Below, in pieces: positions 7,843 to 16,538 of a stretch of DNA of 64,000 nt. This stretch comes from Streptacidiphilus sp. P02-A3a (GTDB lineage Bacteria; Actinomycetota; Actinomycetes; Streptomycetales; Streptomycetaceae). Within the stretch, counting starts at the first letter, position 1, and the number at the start of each line of letters is the position of its first letter. The stretch is from assembly GCF_014084105.1 (NCBI RefSeq), contig NZ_CP048289.1, positions 939,922-1,003,921 on the forward strand, given 5' to 3'. The notes beneath the pieces are model-generated. The model saw nothing but the letters and a program-made list of their open reading frames with translations, did not search any database and was not told where the DNA came from. Both the position numbers and the translations under genes were made by a program.

Positions 7843-8520
7843 ATGCCTGATCACCGCGACCGCGCCATCGACCGCCGGGTCCACGTCCAGGGCCGACCGG
7901 TGGACAGCTACCCCGAGCGCGCCCCCGAGGCCGCCCGGGGCCGGGTGCTGCGGATCACCGTCACCGGCGAGGAGATCCTGCGCCGCGACTGCCGCCCGGC
8001 CGTCGACTTCGGAACCGTGGAGCTGTCGCAGCTGATCGACGACATGTTCGTCACCATGTACGTGGCCGAGGGCGCCGGGCTGGCCGCCAACCAGGTGGAC
8101 GTCGACCTGCGCCTGTTCGTCTTCGACTGCCTCGACGACGACGGCGTGCGCCACGTCGGCCACATCCTCAACCCGGTGGTCGCCGCGCCCGCCCCGGGCA
8201 GCCGCAGCTTGCTGGACGCCCCCGAGGGCTGCCTCTCCGTCCCCGGCCCGCACCACGAACTCCCGCGCGAGGAGCGGGCGGTGGTCACCGGCGTCGACAA
8301 GGACGGCCAACCGCTCACCATCGAGGGCACCGGCTACTTCGCCCGCTGCCTGCTGCACGAGACCGACCACCTGAACGGCATGGTCTACATCGACCGCCTC
8401 TCCAAGCGCGACCGCCGAGCCGTCCTCCAGGAAATGGAGGAGCTCATGCCCTCCGTCCTCGCCCGCCGCCGGTCCCGCGCCGAATCCCTCCCCACCCCGA
8501 CGCACCCCGCCGCCAACTGA
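7843..8520 (+). CDS. def: Peptide deformylase
   Basis: 225 aa, ATG start. All three PDF motifs are present: GAGLAANQV, EGCLSVPG (metal ligand Cys130) and HETDH (His172, Glu173, His176). The enzyme removes the formyl group from nascent protein N-termini using Fe2+ or Zn2+. The N-terminal 35 residues and the short C-terminal tail exceed the minimal domain, as in many Streptomyces paralogues. It stands alone between the divergent regulator and the tRNA-Arg. A second housekeeping copy beside fmt is common in this group, so this may be one of several. Confidence 0.92.
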   Translation: MPDHRDRAIDRRVHVQGRPVDSYPERAPEAARGRVLRITVTGEEILRRDCRPAVDFGTVELSQLIDDMFVTMYVAEGAGLAANQVDVDLRLFVFDCLDDDGVRHVGHILNPVVAAPAPGSRSLLDAPEGCLSVPGPHHELPREERAVVTGVDKDGQPLTIEGTGYFARCLLHETDHLNGMVYIDRLSKRDRRAVLQEMEELMPSVLARRRSRAESLPTPTHPAAN

Positions 8521-8740
8521 CCCCTCCCCTTCGCCCCCACCGGACACCGCCTTGCCGGGGAGAACGGATCAGGACCGATCCGCTAGGCTGTGAACCGGGC
8601 AGTCGCTGTGCGGCCTGGTCGGGCACCCCCGACCTCACGGTTCGGAGCCCCGAACCGATCGCAGAGCACCTACCCAGGACGTTTGCCGGAAGGCAGGGAT
8701 ACCCCCCAGGGGTTCCCCCACCGCCACCTCCGCAAGCCCC

Positions 8741-8813
8741 GCCTCAGTAGCTCAGGGGATAGAGCACGGCTCTCCTAAAGCCGGTGTCGCAGGTTCGAAT
8801 CCTGCCTGGGGCA
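8741..8813 (+). tRNA. tRNA-Arg (anticodon CCT)
   Basis: The 73-nt cloverleaf has acceptor arm GCCTCAG pairing with CTGGGGC (one G-U), D-arm, anticodon stem CGGCT/AGCCG with loop CTCCTAA (anticodon CCT), T-arm GGTTCGAATCC and discriminator A. The 3' CCA is not encoded. It marks the left edge of an accessory stretch. Confidence 0.95.
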
Positions 8814-8841
8814 CTTCTCCGACCAGCCCGTAGATGGCCAA

Positions 8842-8877
8842 AAGCCCAGCTCGGGACGCAAGTCCAGGGCTGGGCTT
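8842..8877 (+). terminator. Terminator of tRNA-Arg
   Basis: Arms AAGCCCAGC (8842-8850) and GCTGGGCTT (8869-8877) form a 9-bp stem 28 nt past the tRNA, followed by a modest T-rich tail. Confidence 0.7.
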
Positions 8878-9201
8878 CTTGCTTCCCTGCGTTCGCACTA
8901 CGTCGCCAATACGTTCGAAATACGGGGCGCCCACGCAAGATGGTCACCCGGATTCCTCCCAGATGATCAAGGTCTCCCCCGGGGGTACAGGAGCGCCCCC
9001 GGCCAGCGGCGACTGGTCGAGGGCGTCGGTGGTGCCGGAGCCCGAGGGGGTCGTCTACCTGAGCTCCGGCACGTGTGGGACGGTGGCGGTCCGGGCGTGG
9101 CCCGGACCGGGGATTCGAGTACCTCGGTGCCTCCACCGGGCCGGGCGGACATCCCTGTAAACGGTTGTCCGCCCGATCGCTGCGGCCGGTAGCGTTCAGC
9201 C
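8878..9201. other. Intergenic stretch with no supported gene
   Basis: Between the tRNA terminator and the NADAR gene I see no coding frame with normal codon use. Only short inverted repeats are visible (for example around 9086-9110). No integrase gene or copy of the tRNA 3' end was recognised. Confidence 0.5.
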
Positions 9202-10338
9202 ATGAGCTGGCGGGGACCGACATACAGGACAGTGGACGGAGAAAGAATCAAGGGCGCGTGGTGCCATGTCTGGCGCTGGAGCCGCTGGAACGACCGGTAC
9301 TACATGGATGACCTGGTGGTGTTCTCTGATGGGGAAGTGCGATGCGAGGATCGCACTGATCTCACCGGCTTGGAGAAGCTGCTGGCATCAGGCCGCATCT
9401 TGGTGACGGACCCAGCGGCGCCTGCCCGCCCGGTCGAACCGTCCAAGTGGCTCTCCCGGAACGGTGAGCCGCTGACCCCGGAGGGGTTCCTCCTCGAAGT
9501 GGCTGACAAGGTCGAGGAGCTCAGCGGACGTCCCACCGCCGGGCGTCGTTGCTGGCAAGCGATCGAGCGCTTCCAGCAGGAGCCGACCGAGGCCAACCGT
9601 GCGTTGTTGCGAGCGGCCTATCTCGCGGTTCCGCCCCACCGGCGCATCTACGTTCTGGGCGATATGGACCGCCAGGACCGGCCCCTGCGGATACTGCTCA
9701 CCGATGTGGGTACCGCAGTCGACGGCGACGGCCCGGTCGTTACCCCAGTGCATCACCGGAAAGCCCTGGACTACTTCAACGAGGGGACCCAGGGTGTCGC
9801 GCGTCAACGGGAACGCCGCGCGATCCACCATGCGGATGATCCGGTCGAGGCCGGTCGGCCGGCGGTCATCTCGCATGAGACCGTCTTCCCGAAGGGCTGG
9901 CCCGAGAAGCTGGACCTCTTCGTGCTGCGCAACGACTTCCCGGCGCAGGTGTCCCTGGCAGGCGAGACGTACCCGTCCGTAGTGCACGGCTACTGGGCCC
10001 TGTCAGCAGCCGACGCCTCCGATCACGATCGAATCCGGGACGCGCCAACAGGGCGGGAGGCGCATGAACTGGGCGGCCGGGCGGACCGCCGAGCGGACTG
10101 GGCCAGCGTGCGACTTGCCGTCATGGGTGCTCTGCTGCGGGCGAAGTTCGAACAGCACCCCGACCTGGCCGAGATGCTCCTGTCCACCGGGGACAGCGCG
10201 ATCAGTTACACCGGCCTGTTGGATTCGCCCTTCTGGAGGGACGCCCCCGATCGGCAGGGCCGGAACTGGATTGGCCGCCTCCTCCAACTGACCCGTTCCG
10301 AACTCGTCGCCCAATCGCTCCTCGCGGACCGCAGGTAG
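9202..10338 (+). CDS. NADAR-domain protein with extra N-terminal domain
   Basis: 378 aa, ATG start. The C-terminal part (about 235-375) matches the NADAR (YbiA/RibX-like) fold: AGETYPSVVHGYWAL, RADWASVRLAVMGALLRAKF, STGDSAISYTG and GRNWIGRLL. NADAR proteins hydrolyse N-glycosidic bonds in riboflavin-pathway intermediates or ADP-ribosylated nucleobases. The N-terminal region (1-70, DGERIKGAWCHVWRW, DLVVFSDGEV) is a separate domain seen in Streptomyces NADAR homologues. The middle (about 95-190) includes YVLGDMDRQDRPLRIL. It sits alone after the tRNA-Arg. A defence-linked role is possible but unproven. Confidence 0.8.
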   Translation: MSWRGPTYRTVDGERIKGAWCHVWRWSRWNDRYYMDDLVVFSDGEVRCEDRTDLTGLEKLLASGRILVTDPAAPARPVEPSKWLSRNGEPLTPEGFLLEVADKVEELSGRPTAGRRCWQAIERFQQEPTEANRALLRAAYLAVPPHRRIYVLGDMDRQDRPLRILLTDVGTAVDGDGPVVTPVHHRKALDYFNEGTQGVARQRERRAIHHADDPVEAGRPAVISHETVFPKGWPEKLDLFVLRNDFPAQVSLAGETYPSVVHGYWALSAADASDHDRIRDAPTGREAHELGGRADRRADWASVRLAVMGALLRAKFEQHPDLAEMLLSTGDSAISYTGLLDSPFWRDAPDRQGRNWIGRLLQLTRSELVAQSLLADRR

Positions 10339-10834
10339 GTCCGAGCGACCGGAGGGCTGCCCTGTCCTGTGCGCTTGGGGGCGGGTAGCTTCCCGGCGAC
10401 CGCTGACCATCAGGCCATCAATTCCTCGCCACTTCCAGCGCCGCGAGTGCGGCTGCCGCTTTGCGTGCCTTCCGCCCGGCCTTCTCCGCCTTGGCCTTCG
10501 CCTTCGCGATCTGCTCGGAGCGGCCTTGTGCAGCTTCTTCGAGACCTCGTCCAGACGGTCTGGCCGTAGGTGCGATTCTGAGCACGGATCGGGTGGATGG
10601 TGCCCGAGGTGAATGACGGGACTGCCTCCCCCTTCCCCCGTGGTCGCCCTGAACTTGGGCTGCTCGGTGCGGGGCGCGGGCAGTGGGTTACCTCGGCCGC
10701 GCTGCCCGCGGCCATTGCGGTGATGCGTACCTGCCGATGCCCAGCCAGTCCCCGACGCTTGCGCGCCAGCAGGTCGAACGGAGCAGTCGGGGCTGCTTCC
10801 ACTGGTGTGCGGCGCGGTAACGACGGGTACTTCT
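10339..10834. other. Intergenic stretch with decayed coding remnant
   Basis: No intact gene. The minus-strand remnant described at 10424-10575 lies inside. The rest shows broken frames only. Confidence 0.4.
10424..10575 (-). pseudogene. Frameshifted remnant of a Lys/Ala-rich small protein
   Basis: On the minus strand, one frame reads RPDRLDEVSKKLHKAA. An adjacent frame continues EQIAKAKAKAEKAGRKARK to a stop ending ALEVARN. The two pieces join at one apparent frameshift near 10525. The composition suggests a helical, basic, coiled-coil-like tail. Family not recognised. Confidence 0.35.
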
Positions 10835-11599
10835 CTATCTCCTGAGCTTGTGCTCTGCTTTACCCCGCAGTGCATTTGTCCCTATAATGCTGCTGTATAT
10901 CTGCAAGGTGCTGGTTTCGGTGGTCCCCGGCGGGGGGCATATCATGAGCGTGTATGTTCCATCCGTTGTGTAGATGCCCAAGGCTCCCAACTCCGATTCG
11001 CCCGATCCTACGGGTGAATCAATCAGGAGGCTTCCCGATGGATCGTAGACGGCAGTATTGGTGTAGTTGCCCGCGGAGAAAGTGCCCTCTATTCCTATGT
11101 ATGATCCCAGGGATGAAAGTGTCCACGGGAATGTGATTTTCGCCCACTGTCCGGGTTTGGTCGTCACCGATACGGGTGAGCCGTTCGCCTGGGCTGTTGC
11201 GGTCACGAACGTTCCGGAAAAGCCGAGGATCTGGACGGTGACCGAGTCTGCTGCCTCTGTAGACAGCTGGAGTGTATATACTCCTGATGTCACCGCCGTG
11301 AATGGCGTGATCAGATTCTGTTCGCCGGGATCCGAGACTCCGACGTCTTGGATCACATTTCCTGCCGGATCGGTGAGGATGCCCGAGAGGATGCTGCCAT
11401 CCGTGAGGCTGTCGTCCACGTAGATCATCTGCCCGGCCTGTGCCGTAAATGTGATCCGGGCTATTTTCCCCAGCGCAGAAGCTGGATAATCAATTTTCAT
11501 CGGAGGGCTGTTGACGGAAGTGGAATCCGTGATGAAAGAACCCAGAATCTGCTCCTCGATTGCCCCAGATCCTCCTTCGATTGGCGTAAACTTGAGGGC
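10835..11599 (-). pseudogene. Downstream part of the cutinase-like protein, cut off by an amber codon
   Basis: This stretch is in the same reading frame as the gene at 11600-13585 and continues its repeat pattern after a single TAG (11600-11602): AGQMIYVDDSLT, TDPAGNVIQD, TSGVYTLQLS, then YDPSGSLLIDS. The equivalent position in other repeats is Tyr (TSGVYTL, TSGIYTL) and here it is stop-ALKF. The frame would therefore extend the protein by about 250 residues. Either the gene carries a recent nonsense mutation, the stop is read through, or the base is a sequencing error. Confidence 0.75.
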
Positions 11600-13585
11600 C
11601 TAGACTCCGGAGGTTTTCACTGCCATTGGGGCGATGATATTTGACCACACCCCGAAGTATGGAATGCCGTCGTATATCATTTTCCCGGAAGGGTCAAATA
11701 TTGATACTTCGAGAGTGGAGGTGCCGAAAGTTGATGTTCCGTTAATGTAGATTTCCTGGCCGGCGCTCGCCGCGAATGTGATGACACTCCAATCTCCTGG
11801 GTCTGAAGCCGGAACGTTCACTGTTACGGGCGCCCCGTCGATTGTCTGGGATGCGGTCAGGTCGGTGCCGAAGACCTGGGCGCTGAATATCCCGGACCCG
11901 GGGTTTCCCAGCGGGTTTTCGAGCGAGTAGTTCAGGGTGTAGATCCCGCTCGTTGTCGCGACGATGGGGCTCACATTGATTGAGGACCCGGCGTCCACGG
12001 AGTCGTCGTTCTGCTCAAGGACTGTGATACCCGAGGGATCCAGCAGGTCGTAATTCGCCTCCAGCGGCTGATCGCTCTGGGAGAGGTTCCCGTTGATGTA
12101 GAAGGCCTGGCCCGCCTGTACGGCGAAGGATATGGTCGCGCCCTCTCCAATCTGGGCGGCGACCGAGGCCGTGGGGCCGTTGACTGTGGCGATCGCACTG
12201 GGCTCAGGGGTGAACTGGGCGGTGAGAATCCCTCCTTCTCCGTCGCTGTCCACCGATTCGACGTCGATGCTTGAGGGGACACCTCCTGCCGGAAGGGTCA
12301 GTGAGCCGGGACCGCCGCCAACGGTTGCAGCCAATGGGGTCCCATCGCCTCCGAAGACCTCGTATCCCCCGGGCGCCGGTCCCGACGCGGGCGGCTGCCA
12401 GGTGAGCGTGTCGGACAATCCGTCGGAGGACTCTTCCACGGCGAGGGTGGTGGGAGCCTGCAGCGTGCCTGGGTCGGGGTCGGCGACGACGGTCACGACT
12501 GCAGAGGCGGTCGCGGACAGCCCGCTCTCGTTGGTCACTTGCAGTCTGACGGTGTAGGTGCCGGCGGTTTTGAACACAGTTGAGGTCGTCCGACTGGGGG
12601 ACGCGGTCGAGAAGGTGCCCGAGTTTGCCAGATCCCAGCTGTAGGTGAGTTCTTCACCGTCTGGGTCTGTCGACTCGGCTGCCGAGATGGTGATCGGTCG
12701 TCCGACGAAGGCGGTATCCACGGGCGTGATCATCGCGCTGGGTGCGGCACTCCCGCTCGGGATGCCGGTCAAGTTCGCGAAATACAACGCGGCGCGGGTG
12801 CTGTAGGGGACTGTGCTGTCGGCGTCGCCGTCTGTGTTGTAAGCGGAGTGGGCGGCAAGGCCGGACACCTGGAGTGGGAAGAAACTCGCCCATGGGCCCT
12901 GGCAGATCACGTCGGCCTGGAAGCAGTAGGAAAGAACTTTGCCGTCGTCGGCGAACGCTGGGCGCATCCTGCTCGAGGGGTGCGCAAGGAGGCCCTGACG
13001 ATCGCCGCTGAAGTCACCCATGTCGCCGGGGGAACCTGGATTGAAGAGCGGATCGCCGAAGAGAGCGACTCCGGAAATGTCCGCCTGCAGGTCGGGGGCC
13101 AGTGCCTGATAGACATTGGCCGTGACCTGGGCCCCTTGGCTGTAGCCGACCAGAATTATTTTTGTGCTTCCGGCGCACGTTGCGGTAATATTCGTGATCG
13201 CGGCCGTTAATTTATTCTGACCACCATTGACCGAATTACTGTAGAAGGAAGAATTTAAAGCCGCCGAGGCCGCGTTGAGCAGGTGAGGCCAGGAGACGGG
13301 CACCGCAAGGTAGGGATTGTTCCAGGTAGTGGTGGCTGCGGCGGTACCAGCTGGCAACTCGGCCAAGAAGGACTCAATGAACGAAAATACCGGTTGTCCG
13401 AACCCGTTGGTGGAACTGTCATCCATTAGTTGTCCGGATCCACGGCTGGCGAGGATTGCGTAGGGGGCGCAGCCGCTGGTGACGGCATGAGCTTTGGGTG
13501 CCTGCCAAGAGGCGTACCCTGCCAGGAACAGCACCAGGGTTCCGGAGAGCAGGATGCGTAACGCGTGTATAACTCTGGTGGACAA
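11600..13585 (-). CDS. Secreted cutinase-like alpha/beta hydrolase with PKD domain and C-terminal repeats (prematurely stopped)
   Basis: 661 aa from TTG 13585, chosen because AGGAGG lies 4 nt upstream and a clean signal peptide follows (MSTRVIHALRILLSGTL). A GTG at 13681, also with AGGAGG, would add 32 residues. Residues about 35-240 are a cutinase/PE-PPE-like hydrolase: ASRGSGQ, then GYSQGA with nucleophile Ser149. A PKD-type domain (DPDGEELTYSWDL, GTYTVRLQV) and tandem beta-sandwich repeats (ISFAVQAGQAFYING, ITFAASAGQEIYING) follow. Base composition is clearly lower in GC than neighbours and two TTA codons occur (codons 110 and 126), pointing to transfer. The reading frame continues past the TAG at 11600. 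Confidence 0.82.
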   Translation of the reverse strand: MSTRVIHALRILLSGTLVLFLAGYASWQAPKAHAVTSGCAPYAILASRGSGQLMDDSSTNGFGQPVFSFIESFLAELPAGTAAATTTWNNPYLAVPVSWPHLLNAASAALNSSFYSNSVNGGQNKLTAAITNITATCAGSTKIILVGYSQGAQVTANVYQALAPDLQADISGVALFGDPLFNPGSPGDMGDFSGDRQGLLAHPSSRMRPAFADDGKVLSYCFQADVICQGPWASFFPLQVSGLAAHSAYNTDGDADSTVPYSTRAALYFANLTGIPSGSAAPSAMITPVDTAFVGRPITISAAESTDPDGEELTYSWDLANSGTFSTASPSRTTSTVFKTAGTYTVRLQVTNESGLSATASAVVTVVADPDPGTLQAPTTLAVEESSDGLSDTLTWQPPASGPAPGGYEVFGGDGTPLAATVGGGPGSLTLPAGGVPSSIDVESVDSDGEGGILTAQFTPEPSAIATVNGPTASVAAQIGEGATISFAVQAGQAFYINGNLSQSDQPLEANYDLLDPSGITVLEQNDDSVDAGSSINVSPIVATTSGIYTLNYSLENPLGNPGSGIFSAQVFGTDLTASQTIDGAPVTVNVPASDPGDWSVITFAASAGQEIYINGTSTFGTSTLEVSIFDPSGKMIYDGIPYFGVWSNIIAPMAVKTSGV

Positions 13586-13737
13586 CGTTCCTCCTGGGGT
13601 ATGTTGAGAGAATGATTCGAGCGTGGGCTTTTCTGTGGCTGCCTCGGCGGCGTCAACCGGTCCCTCTGGGGCGGGCTTCACGAGCGATATGGCCTCCTGG
13701 GACCCGGCTCCTTTCTTCCCAGGCAGTCCTGTCTTCG

Positions 13738-14568
13738 GTGGTCGACTCCCTGGGGGCCCGGGATGGCACGATTCTGGTCGACCGGGTAGGTGGAGGTGGT
13801 ATCACCGGTACGTTCCGCGTCGATCTGTCCGTGATCTTTCCCGGTGACCCCGAGGGGGTGGGACGCACATTAGCGGACCGCGCTCAACAATTGGGGTACG
13901 AGCGGGACGCGAGGAACCTGCTAGGGCGTGATGACGAGGAGACGTTTCGTTTCTATCGTCCGGTGATGCTGCCTGAACTGTTCTTCAAACTTGTGCCGCC
14001 CGGTGCTGCTCTGGACGGCATCGTTGTGCCTGCAGCATCGAGCGGCGTCATGGTCAGTGTGAACGCGGGAATGACACTGACCAGCGAACAAGGCCTGAGG
14101 TTGAAGCTCCCCACTCCGAGGACCCGGGCCTACCTGACGGACCTGGGGATCGACTTCGAGCCCCCGCCCGGGTGGCAGCGATTCTGGTACTGGTGGTGGG
14201 CCCGCCTGGCGGTCCAGGCCCACCTGGCCCGGACCGCCCGCAGGCTCGGCGCGCATCGCAGGGGCGCCCTGACGGCATGGCTTGTCGGAGGAGAACTCGT
14301 CGGCCCTTACACCTTCGGGGTGGCGGGTATGTACAAAGGCACGCGTCAGGAAGTGATCAAAGATGTCGTCAAGCGCGCCTCGCGCGCGGGCTACCTGCCG
14401 CTTCCGGCAACCTCGCAAGCACACGACCCGACCTTCTCGGGGCAGCCTGGCCGACCGGCCCTGCACTTGACCACGTATGGCCCGGGTGCGGCCATCTTCC
14501 CAGGCGGCCGCACCGTGCCGATTGGTTTCACCGGGATGATCATGTCTCTGACGCAAAGGGCTCGGTAA
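13738..14568 (+). CDS. Hypothetical protein, divergent partner of the cutinase-like gene
   Basis: 276 aa from GTG 13738. Longer in-frame starts back to 13612 would overlap the divergent gene's 5' end and are less likely. I do not recognise a family. Visible features: a Gly-rich FRVDLSVIFPGDPEG segment, FYRPVMLPELFFKLVPPG, an aromatic/basic stretch FWYWWWARLAVQ near the middle, and a hydrophobic C-terminus (GFTGMIMSLTQ). There is no signal peptide and no clear membrane protein pattern. Codon 45 is TTA (13870-13872). It may belong with the cutinase-like gene as a transferred pair. Confidence 0.6.
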   Translation: MVDSLGARDGTILVDRVGGGGITGTFRVDLSVIFPGDPEGVGRTLADRAQQLGYERDARNLLGRDDEETFRFYRPVMLPELFFKLVPPGAALDGIVVPAASSGVMVSVNAGMTLTSEQGLRLKLPTPRTRAYLTDLGIDFEPPPGWQRFWYWWWARLAVQAHLARTARRLGAHRRGALTAWLVGGELVGPYTFGVAGMYKGTRQEVIKDVVKRASRAGYLPLPATSQAHDPTFSGQPGRPALHLTTYGPGAAIFPGGRTVPIGFTGMIMSLTQRAR

Positions 14569-14939
14569 GCACCCTTGAGTACCCGATCGCATAGAAGCGG
14601 CCCCTCACGGAAATGGAAGAGGTACGGCTCGGTACATATACGTACACAATGATTTCCAGTGAAAGCTGTGCACACCAGGGGAGGCATCTGTATCGACACG
14701 CTACCAGAAGTTGCCTTGTACTCGTCAATAAATCCTGGAAGCCGGGCTAGGTCCGTATGCAATGCAACACAGCCAGGGAACCGTCATGATGCCTGGAAAA
14801 TTCGCCCGGCGCTCGGTCTACGCCCGGCGCAGGCGCCAATGACGTCACTCTCCCAAGATGTCGCGCCACCCGCCGCGTTGGTCGAATGGCGACGTCCCCG
14901 GGGCCGGGAGGCTCGCCCCTCGCCACCAGATGAAGACCA
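14569..14939. other. Intergenic stretch with no supported gene
   Basis: Lower-GC DNA with short palindromes (for example ACATATACGTAC near 14632). No convincing coding frame. Confidence 0.45.
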
Positions 14940-15294
14940 GGACATGGTCCGGCTTCGGTCCGCCCAGATCCGGGCTGACCTAGACGACCTCGACCACGGC
15001 CGCCTGACCGCGGTCCCACGGATCACCCCCTATGGCCAGTCCGCCGAGCGACGACGCCCGTAGGCCGTCCGGCACTCGCCACGCGCTGTCCTTCAACTCC
15101 GGGAACGCCTCCCTGCACGCCGCCCTCCACGCGGTCGGCGCGGACTCCGAAGCCGGAGTCGCCGTCTCGCCGATGACCTGGATCTCCGCCATCACCGCGA
15201 TCTTCCAGGCCAGCAGCTACCCCGCCCTCTGCGACATCGAGCCAGACAGCCCGAACATCGCCGCCAGCGCCGTGGCCCAGGTGAACGGCGCCTA
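14940..15294 (+). pseudogene. N-terminal fragment of a DegT/DnrJ/EryC1/StrS-type aminotransferase
   Basis: The segment GTRHALSFNSGNASLHAAL, then WISAITAIFQASSYPALCDIEPDSPN (split here at 20 for length: WISAITAIFQASSYP and ALCDIEPDSPN) is the N-terminal half of the PLP fold of DegT-family sugar aminotransferases. Upstream, IRADLDDLDHGRLTAVP in another frame may be its start, which implies a frameshift near 15040-15065. The frame ends exactly at the IS element's left end, and the catalytic Lys region is absent. Nonfunctional remnant. Confidence 0.6.
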
Positions 15295-16253
15295 GTGTCC
15301 TGCACCAGGAATTCGTTCAGGATATGTGGCGAGTCGTTCGAGGATTTCGTCGGCGGTCCTGGTCCAGGTGAAGGGCCGTGGGTTCTCGTTCCAGGTCTTG
15401 ATCCAGTCCCGTATGTCCTTCTCCAGTGCGCGGACGGACTTGTGGACTCCGCGTCGGAGTTGCTTGTCCGTCAGCAGGCCGAACCACCGCTCGACCTGGT
15501 TGAGCCAGGACGAGCTGGTGGGGGTGAAGTGCAGGTGGAACCGTGGGTGTGCGGCCAGCCACTTCTGGATCGCCGGGGTCTTGTGGGTGGCGTAGTTGTC
15601 ACAGATGAGGTGCACGTCCAGGTCGGCCGGCACCTCCTTGTTCAGCTTGGTGAGGAACTTCTTGAACTCCGCTGCCCGGTGTCGGCGGTGGAGCGAGCCG
15701 ATGACCTCGCCCGTGGTCACGTCCAGTGCGGCGAACAGTGTGGTGACGTCGTTGCGCGGGTAGTCGTGGGTGCGGCGTTCGGGCATGCCGGGCATCATCG
15801 GCAGGACCGGGGCCGAGCGGTCCAGTGCCTGGATCTGGCTCTTCTCGTCCACGCAGAGCACAAGTGCCCGTTCCGGCGGGTCGAGGTAGAGCCCGACCAC
15901 GTCGCGGACCTTGTCGATGAACTGGGGGTCCTTGCTGAGCTTGAAGGTGTCCACCAGGTGCGGCTTGAGGCCGAACGCCTTTCAGACCTCGGGGCGCCGG
16001 GCCGTTGCTCGTCGGCCAGGCCCTCCAGCCGGCTCTCCAGGAACCGCCGTCGCCACTTGCCGACCGTCTGCGGCCAGATGCCCAACTCGGCGGCGACCAA
16101 CTGGTTCGACTTCCCGTCCGCACAGCCGAGGACGATGCGGCAGCGTTGCGCCAGTGCCTGCGAGGACTTGGCCCACCGCGACCAGCGGACCAGCGTCTCG
16201 CGCTCCTCGTCCGTCAAGGTCAGCTCGGCCATCGGCCGCCCCATTCGCGCCAC
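15292..16253 (-). pseudogene. IS630-type transposase with internal deletion/frameshift
   Basis: The 5' piece (16253-15982) encodes the winged-helix DNA-binding part, ending GLADEQRPGAPR. The 3' piece encodes the DDE_3 catalytic domain: VDEKSQ, LICDNYATHK and SSWLNQVERWFG supply the D, D and E residues. The linker of about 40 residues expected between them is missing, and a TGA lies in the catalytic frame at the junction near 15980. The stop codon overlaps the left TA. The element is probably unable to move on its own, but its ends are intact. Confidence 0.88.
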
Positions 16254-16301
16254 AGACCAAGGCTACATACATATATATCGAACTTCGGGTGCAGGACACT
16301 A
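15293..16301. mobile_element. IS630-family-like insertion element
   Basis: Perfect 12-bp terminal inverted repeats GTGTCCTGCACC (15295-15306) and its complement (16288-16299) are flanked by TA on both sides (15293-15294 and 16300-16301), the target duplication of IS630/Tc1 elements. The element is 1005 bp, about 100 bp shorter than full-length relatives because of an internal transposase deletion. Confidence 0.9.
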
Positions 16302-16304
16302 GGG

Positions 16305-16538
16305 CCAGCTTGAGCCACATCGTCCAGGTCGCGGGTGAGCCTTGTGAACTGGCGTCGGCGCCGGAGCCGAGGAGCACGGTTGTGGTGACGGCCACGCCAC
16401 GGCGGCGATCCAGCCGGTGGTGAGGGCGATGCCGTTGCGGCGGCCCTGGGGGCGGGCATGAGGATGACGGCGATGAGCGGGAGCGGGCTGATGGCGATGC
16501 CGACCGCGGAGGCGAATCGTCCCGGTGGCGTCACCCAT
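16305..16538 (-). pseudogene. Decayed 5' fragment of a GAP/Sap-family membrane protein
   Basis: Three frames together give MGDATG, then RFASAVGIAISPLPLIAVI, then GRRNGIALTTGWIAAVA, then VTTTVLLGSGADASS and PATWTMWLKLAL. This is the start of a GAP (sulfolipid-addressing, LysE-like) transporter. Two frameshifts and truncation by the IS element inactivate it. Its ATG overlaps the stop of the DUF1254 gene, so the two were an operon. Confidence 0.65.

Noticed and set aside
13612-13737. Longer N-terminus for the hypothetical gene at 13738
   Set aside because: It would overlap the 5' end of the divergent cutinase-like gene's longer form and adds Arg/Pro-rich sequence without pattern.
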